5,289 bases of DNA, taken from NCBI GenBank assembly GCA_016284485.1, contig JAEEOX010000061.1:1-5289 (forward strand). Direction: 5' to 3'. The stretch comes from Bacillota bacterium (GTDB taxonomy: Bacteria > Bacillota > Clostridia > Peptostreptococcales > Anaerovoracaceae). The notes below the pieces were generated by a model that worked only from the letters and a program-made list of their open reading frames with translations, was not told the DNA's origin and searched no databases. Shown here piece by piece: positions 5,289 to 5,289 of the stretch; the stretch's first letter is position 1, and each line of letters starts with the position of its first letter. A program made the position numbers and the translations under genes.

Positions 5289-5289
5289 G

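Noticed and set aside
1..5289. RNA genes, CRISPR arrays, insertion sequences, terminators, riboswitches or repeats
   Set aside because: All non-coding gaps are 21 nt or shorter, apart from the right edge. I saw no tandem or inverted repeat, no hairpin followed by a T-run, and no transposase or integrase.

Overview
This 5.3 kb window is one block of tightly packed bacterial genes, all on the minus strand, so transcription runs from the high-coordinate end towards position 1. I support eight or nine protein genes. Seven are complete, one runs off the left edge, and a short C-terminal tail of a probable ninth enters from the right edge. Base composition is mid-range. Most genes have strong AGGAGG-type ribosome sites 5-7 nt before the start, one clear TTG start and one probable GTG start occur, and the closest family resemblances I recognise are to proteins of anaerobic Firmicutes (Clostridia). 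That assignment is an inference from style and protein families. No rRNA or marker gene is present to confirm it.

In transcription order: (a) 5289-5211, probable tail of an unidentified gene. (b) 5196-4705, a 163-residue protein I do not recognise. (c) 4683-4216, a small flavodoxin-fold protein. (d) 4197-3526, a membrane methyltransferase of the isoprenylcysteine carboxyl methyltransferase (ICMT)-like family. (e) 3529-2759, a soluble class I SAM-dependent methyltransferase. (f) 2755-1931, an alpha/beta hydrolase with a complete Ser-Asp-His triad. (g) 1928-1296, a GyrI-like domain protein. (h) 1299-733, a YdeI/OmdA-family protein. (i) 711-235, a GNAT acetyltransferase starting with TTG. (j) 233-1, the N-terminal 77 residues of a flavoprotein with a C-x2-C-x2-C-x7-C cysteine motif.

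Gaps between genes are 1-21 nt, or the genes overlap by 4 nt (GTGA and ATGA junctions). Several ribosome sites lie inside the last codons of the preceding gene. No gap has room for a promoter or a hairpin terminator, so the set looks like a single operon whose promoter lies beyond position 5289. There are no RNA genes, CRISPR arrays, insertion sequences or repeats, and no stretch over 300 bases lacks a gene.

The products are stand-alone small-molecule enzymes: two methyltransferases, one acetyltransferase, one hydrolase, two flavoproteins, one GyrI-like protein and one YdeI-like protein. No transporter, regulator, or peptide or polyketide synthase is visible. A detoxification or small-molecule-modification operon is a reasonable hypothesis, since GyrI-like, YdeI-like and GNAT proteins all have members linked to tolerance of toxic compounds. 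It is equally possible that this is a loose collection of accessory enzymes sharing one transcript. No single gene here is clearly a new system.
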